Source: Alphaproteobacteria bacterium (GTDB taxonomy: Bacteria > Pseudomonadota > Alphaproteobacteria > Caulobacterales > Aquidulcibacteraceae). From it: a stretch of DNA of 64,000 bases. The DNA lies in the NCBI GenBank assembly GCA_016124655.1, contig WGNI01000011.1, forward strand, positions 1 to 64,000, in the 5' to 3' direction. Below the pieces are notes generated by a model. That model saw nothing but the letters and a program-made list of their open reading frames with translations. It made no database searches and had not been told where the DNA came from. Positions 62,887-64,000 of this stretch are shown here, one piece after another; the first letter of the stretch is position 1; each line of letters begins with the position of its first letter. A program made the translations under genes and the position numbers.

Positions 62887-63435
62887 ATGGCCGACACGCT
62901 CGCTGCGCCCGCCCCGGACAAGCTGGCCGCCTTTATCGCCGCCGCCATGGCGCGCCCGGTCGTTCCCGCGGAAGGCGCGCTTGAAACCGCGCACGTCGGC
63001 GATGATGAGCTGCCGTGGATGGACACCGGGTCAGGCGCCGCGCTTCAGCTTCTGCACGTTGACCTGAACACTGGTCTTTGGGTTTCCAAGACGCGGCTCG
63101 CGCCAGGATATCGCGTACCGACGCACTATCACACCGGGCTCGTGTTCGCGATGACGCTGAAGGGCGCATGGTACTATCTGGAAAGTCCAGAGGCCGTGAA
63201 CCGGCCGGGGTCGTATTTGTTCGAGCCCGCGGGATCGCGCCACACGCTCGTGACCCCCCAGGACCAGGTTGACGACACGATCGCGTGGTTTGCCATCTAT
63301 GGCGCGAACATCAACGTCGACGACGCGGGCAGCGTCACTTCGATTGTCGATGCGCGCAGCGCGCTGGATCTCTACACCGGCTATTGCGAGGCTATGGAGC
63401 TCGACTGTTCGAAGCTTATCGTGCAGGGCCGCTGA
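62887..63435 (+). CDS. cupin dioxygenase related to 2,4'-dihydroxyacetophenone dioxygenase
   Basis: The 182-residue cupin has metal ligands His80 and His82 (THYHTG) and His119 (GSRHTLV), with the two-motif cupin pattern and the LNTGLWVSKTRLAPGYRVPT lead. The family includes 2,4'-dihydroxyacetophenone dioxygenase, which cleaves a C-C bond in an aromatic ketone side chain; related proteins act on other substrates. It lies between the PF10118 gene and the dehydrogenase gene, 2 bases before the latter's start. Confidence 0.85.
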   Translation: MADTLAAPAPDKLAAFIAAAMARPVVPAEGALETAHVGDDELPWMDTGSGAALQLLHVDLNTGLWVSKTRLAPGYRVPTHYHTGLVFAMTLKGAWYYLESPEAVNRPGSYLFEPAGSRHTLVTPQDQVDDTIAWFAIYGANINVDDAGSVTSIVDARSALDLYTGYCEAMELDCSKLIVQGR

Positions 63436-63437
63436 CC

Positions 63438-64000
63438 GTGCGCGCCGCCGTCGCACGAAAGGGAAAGTTCTTCGTCGAGGAGCTGCCGACGCCAGTTCCT
63501 GCGGCAGGTGAAGTGCTGGTGAAGGTGCGCGCCTGCGGGATTTGCGGTTCAGACCTTCATTACGTGAAACACATTCAACACATCATTGACCGCACGCGCA
63601 AACTCGGCGCGCCGACGGACGCACTCGAACGCGGCGTCGAAGAGGGTGTCGTCCTCGGTCACGAATTCGTCTGCGAAGTCGAAGAGTTCGGTTCCGGGAC
63701 GCAGCGAACGCTTCGCCGGGGCGACAGGGTCTGTTCGATGCCGTTCCTGATGCGGGGAGGGACGCCGTCGCTCATCGGCGCGAGTCGCGACCCGCCTGGC
63801 GCTTATGCACAGTATATGGTGCTGACCGAGTCTTTGCTGCTCCCGGTCGACGATTCGATACCGGACGAGGCGGCAGCTTTCGTCGAGCCGATGGGCATCG
63901 CCGTGCATGCGGTCAACAAGTCAGGGGTAGCGGCAGACGACGCTGCCGTAGTCGTCGGTTGTGGACCGATCGGCCTTGCGCTGATCGCCGTACTGAGGGC
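63438..64000 (+). CDS. zinc-type MDR alcohol dehydrogenase, cut by the window end
   Basis: About 188 residues are visible. The GTG start is 2 bases after the cupin stop. Catalytic zinc motif ACGICGSDLHY (Cys36, Asp39, His41), GHEFVCEVEEFGSG and the NAD loop VVVGCGPIGLAL are present. The four-cysteine structural-zinc lobe of many family members is missing in the usual place (after GDRVCSMPF). It oxidises or reduces an unknown alcohol or aldehyde. The C-terminal half lies beyond 64000. Confidence 0.9.
   Translation, partial: MRAAVARKGKFFVEELPTPVPAAGEVLVKVRACGICGSDLHYVKHIQHIIDRTRKLGAPTDALERGVEEGVVLGHEFVCEVEEFGSGTQRTLRRGDRVCSMPFLMRGGTPSLIGASRDPPGAYAQYMVLTESLLLPVDDSIPDEAAAFVEPMGIAVHAVNKSGVAADDAAVVVGCGPIGLALIAVLR

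Overview
The window is a GC-rich chromosomal segment from an alphaproteobacterium. The clues are a ChpT-like phosphotransferase beside CheY and CheR, a DUF1244 protein, a TonB-dependent receptor next to acyl-CoA catabolism genes, and palindromic intergenic repeats of the kind common in alphaproteobacteria. A Caulobacterales or Hyphomonadaceae-like host is my inference; nothing in the window proves the genus. There is no rRNA, no intact insertion sequence, no CRISPR array and no prophage.

Layout. 0-0.2 kb: a tandem repeat abutting a tRNA with anticodon CAU. 0.4-4.4 kb: envelope and secreted proteins (a CHAP-fold protein without its cysteine, a SIMPL protein, an arylsulfotransferase-like protein, two small lipoproteins). 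4.4-7.4 kb: a membrane protein, ettA, and a vapBC module whose two genes are separated by an inverted palindromic repeat. 7.4-10.2 kb: a compact phosphorelay cluster on the minus strand (ChpT-like, short CheA-like, CheY-like, CheR). 10.3-19.8 kb: nitronate monooxygenase, a KefB-type antiporter with its flavoprotein partner, an APC permease, dps, an acyl-CoA ligase/enoyl-CoA hydratase pair and kynureninase. 20-27 kb: the alpha-2-macroglobulin/pbpC operon. 27.1-27.6 kb: two tandem copies of a gene for a 35-residue membrane peptide, each with its own terminator. 27.6-32.6 kb: an uncharacterised protein, a subtilisin-like lipoprotein protease, a small protein resembling a protease propeptide, an alpha/beta hydrolase and a GFA-family protein. 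32.6-36.5 kb: an aldo/keto reductase, an SDR, a CBS protein, repeats, a small lipoprotein and a decayed gene.

36.5-43.8 kb is a molybdenum-cofactor island: a molybdopterin oxidoreductase, DUF1244, then moaA-moaD-moaE-moaB-moaC-moeA on the minus strand with mobA divergent. 43.7-49.3 kb holds an unusual set: a two-partner-secretion transporter (TpsB) divergent from a FecR-domain protein with a Gly/Asn repeat tail, which overlaps a CHASE2-(degenerate GGDEF)-EAL phosphodiesterase gene. 49.3-64 kb is catabolic: two acyl-CoA ligases around a truncated acyl-CoA dehydrogenase, a TonB-dependent receptor, an enoyl-CoA hydratase, a SMP-30 lactonase-like protein with a divergent TetR regulator, a large FAD oxidoreductase, an epimerase, a metal-dependent hydrolase-like protein, a cupin dioxygenase and an MDR dehydrogenase cut by the window end.

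The parts most worth following up are the tandem 35-residue peptide cassettes, the TpsB/FecR-repeat/CHASE2-EAL set, the minimal phosphorelay cluster, the subtilase with a separate propeptide-like protein, and three broken or catalytically altered genes (CHAP Cys to Asp, acyl-CoA dehydrogenase remnant, amber-interrupted gene).
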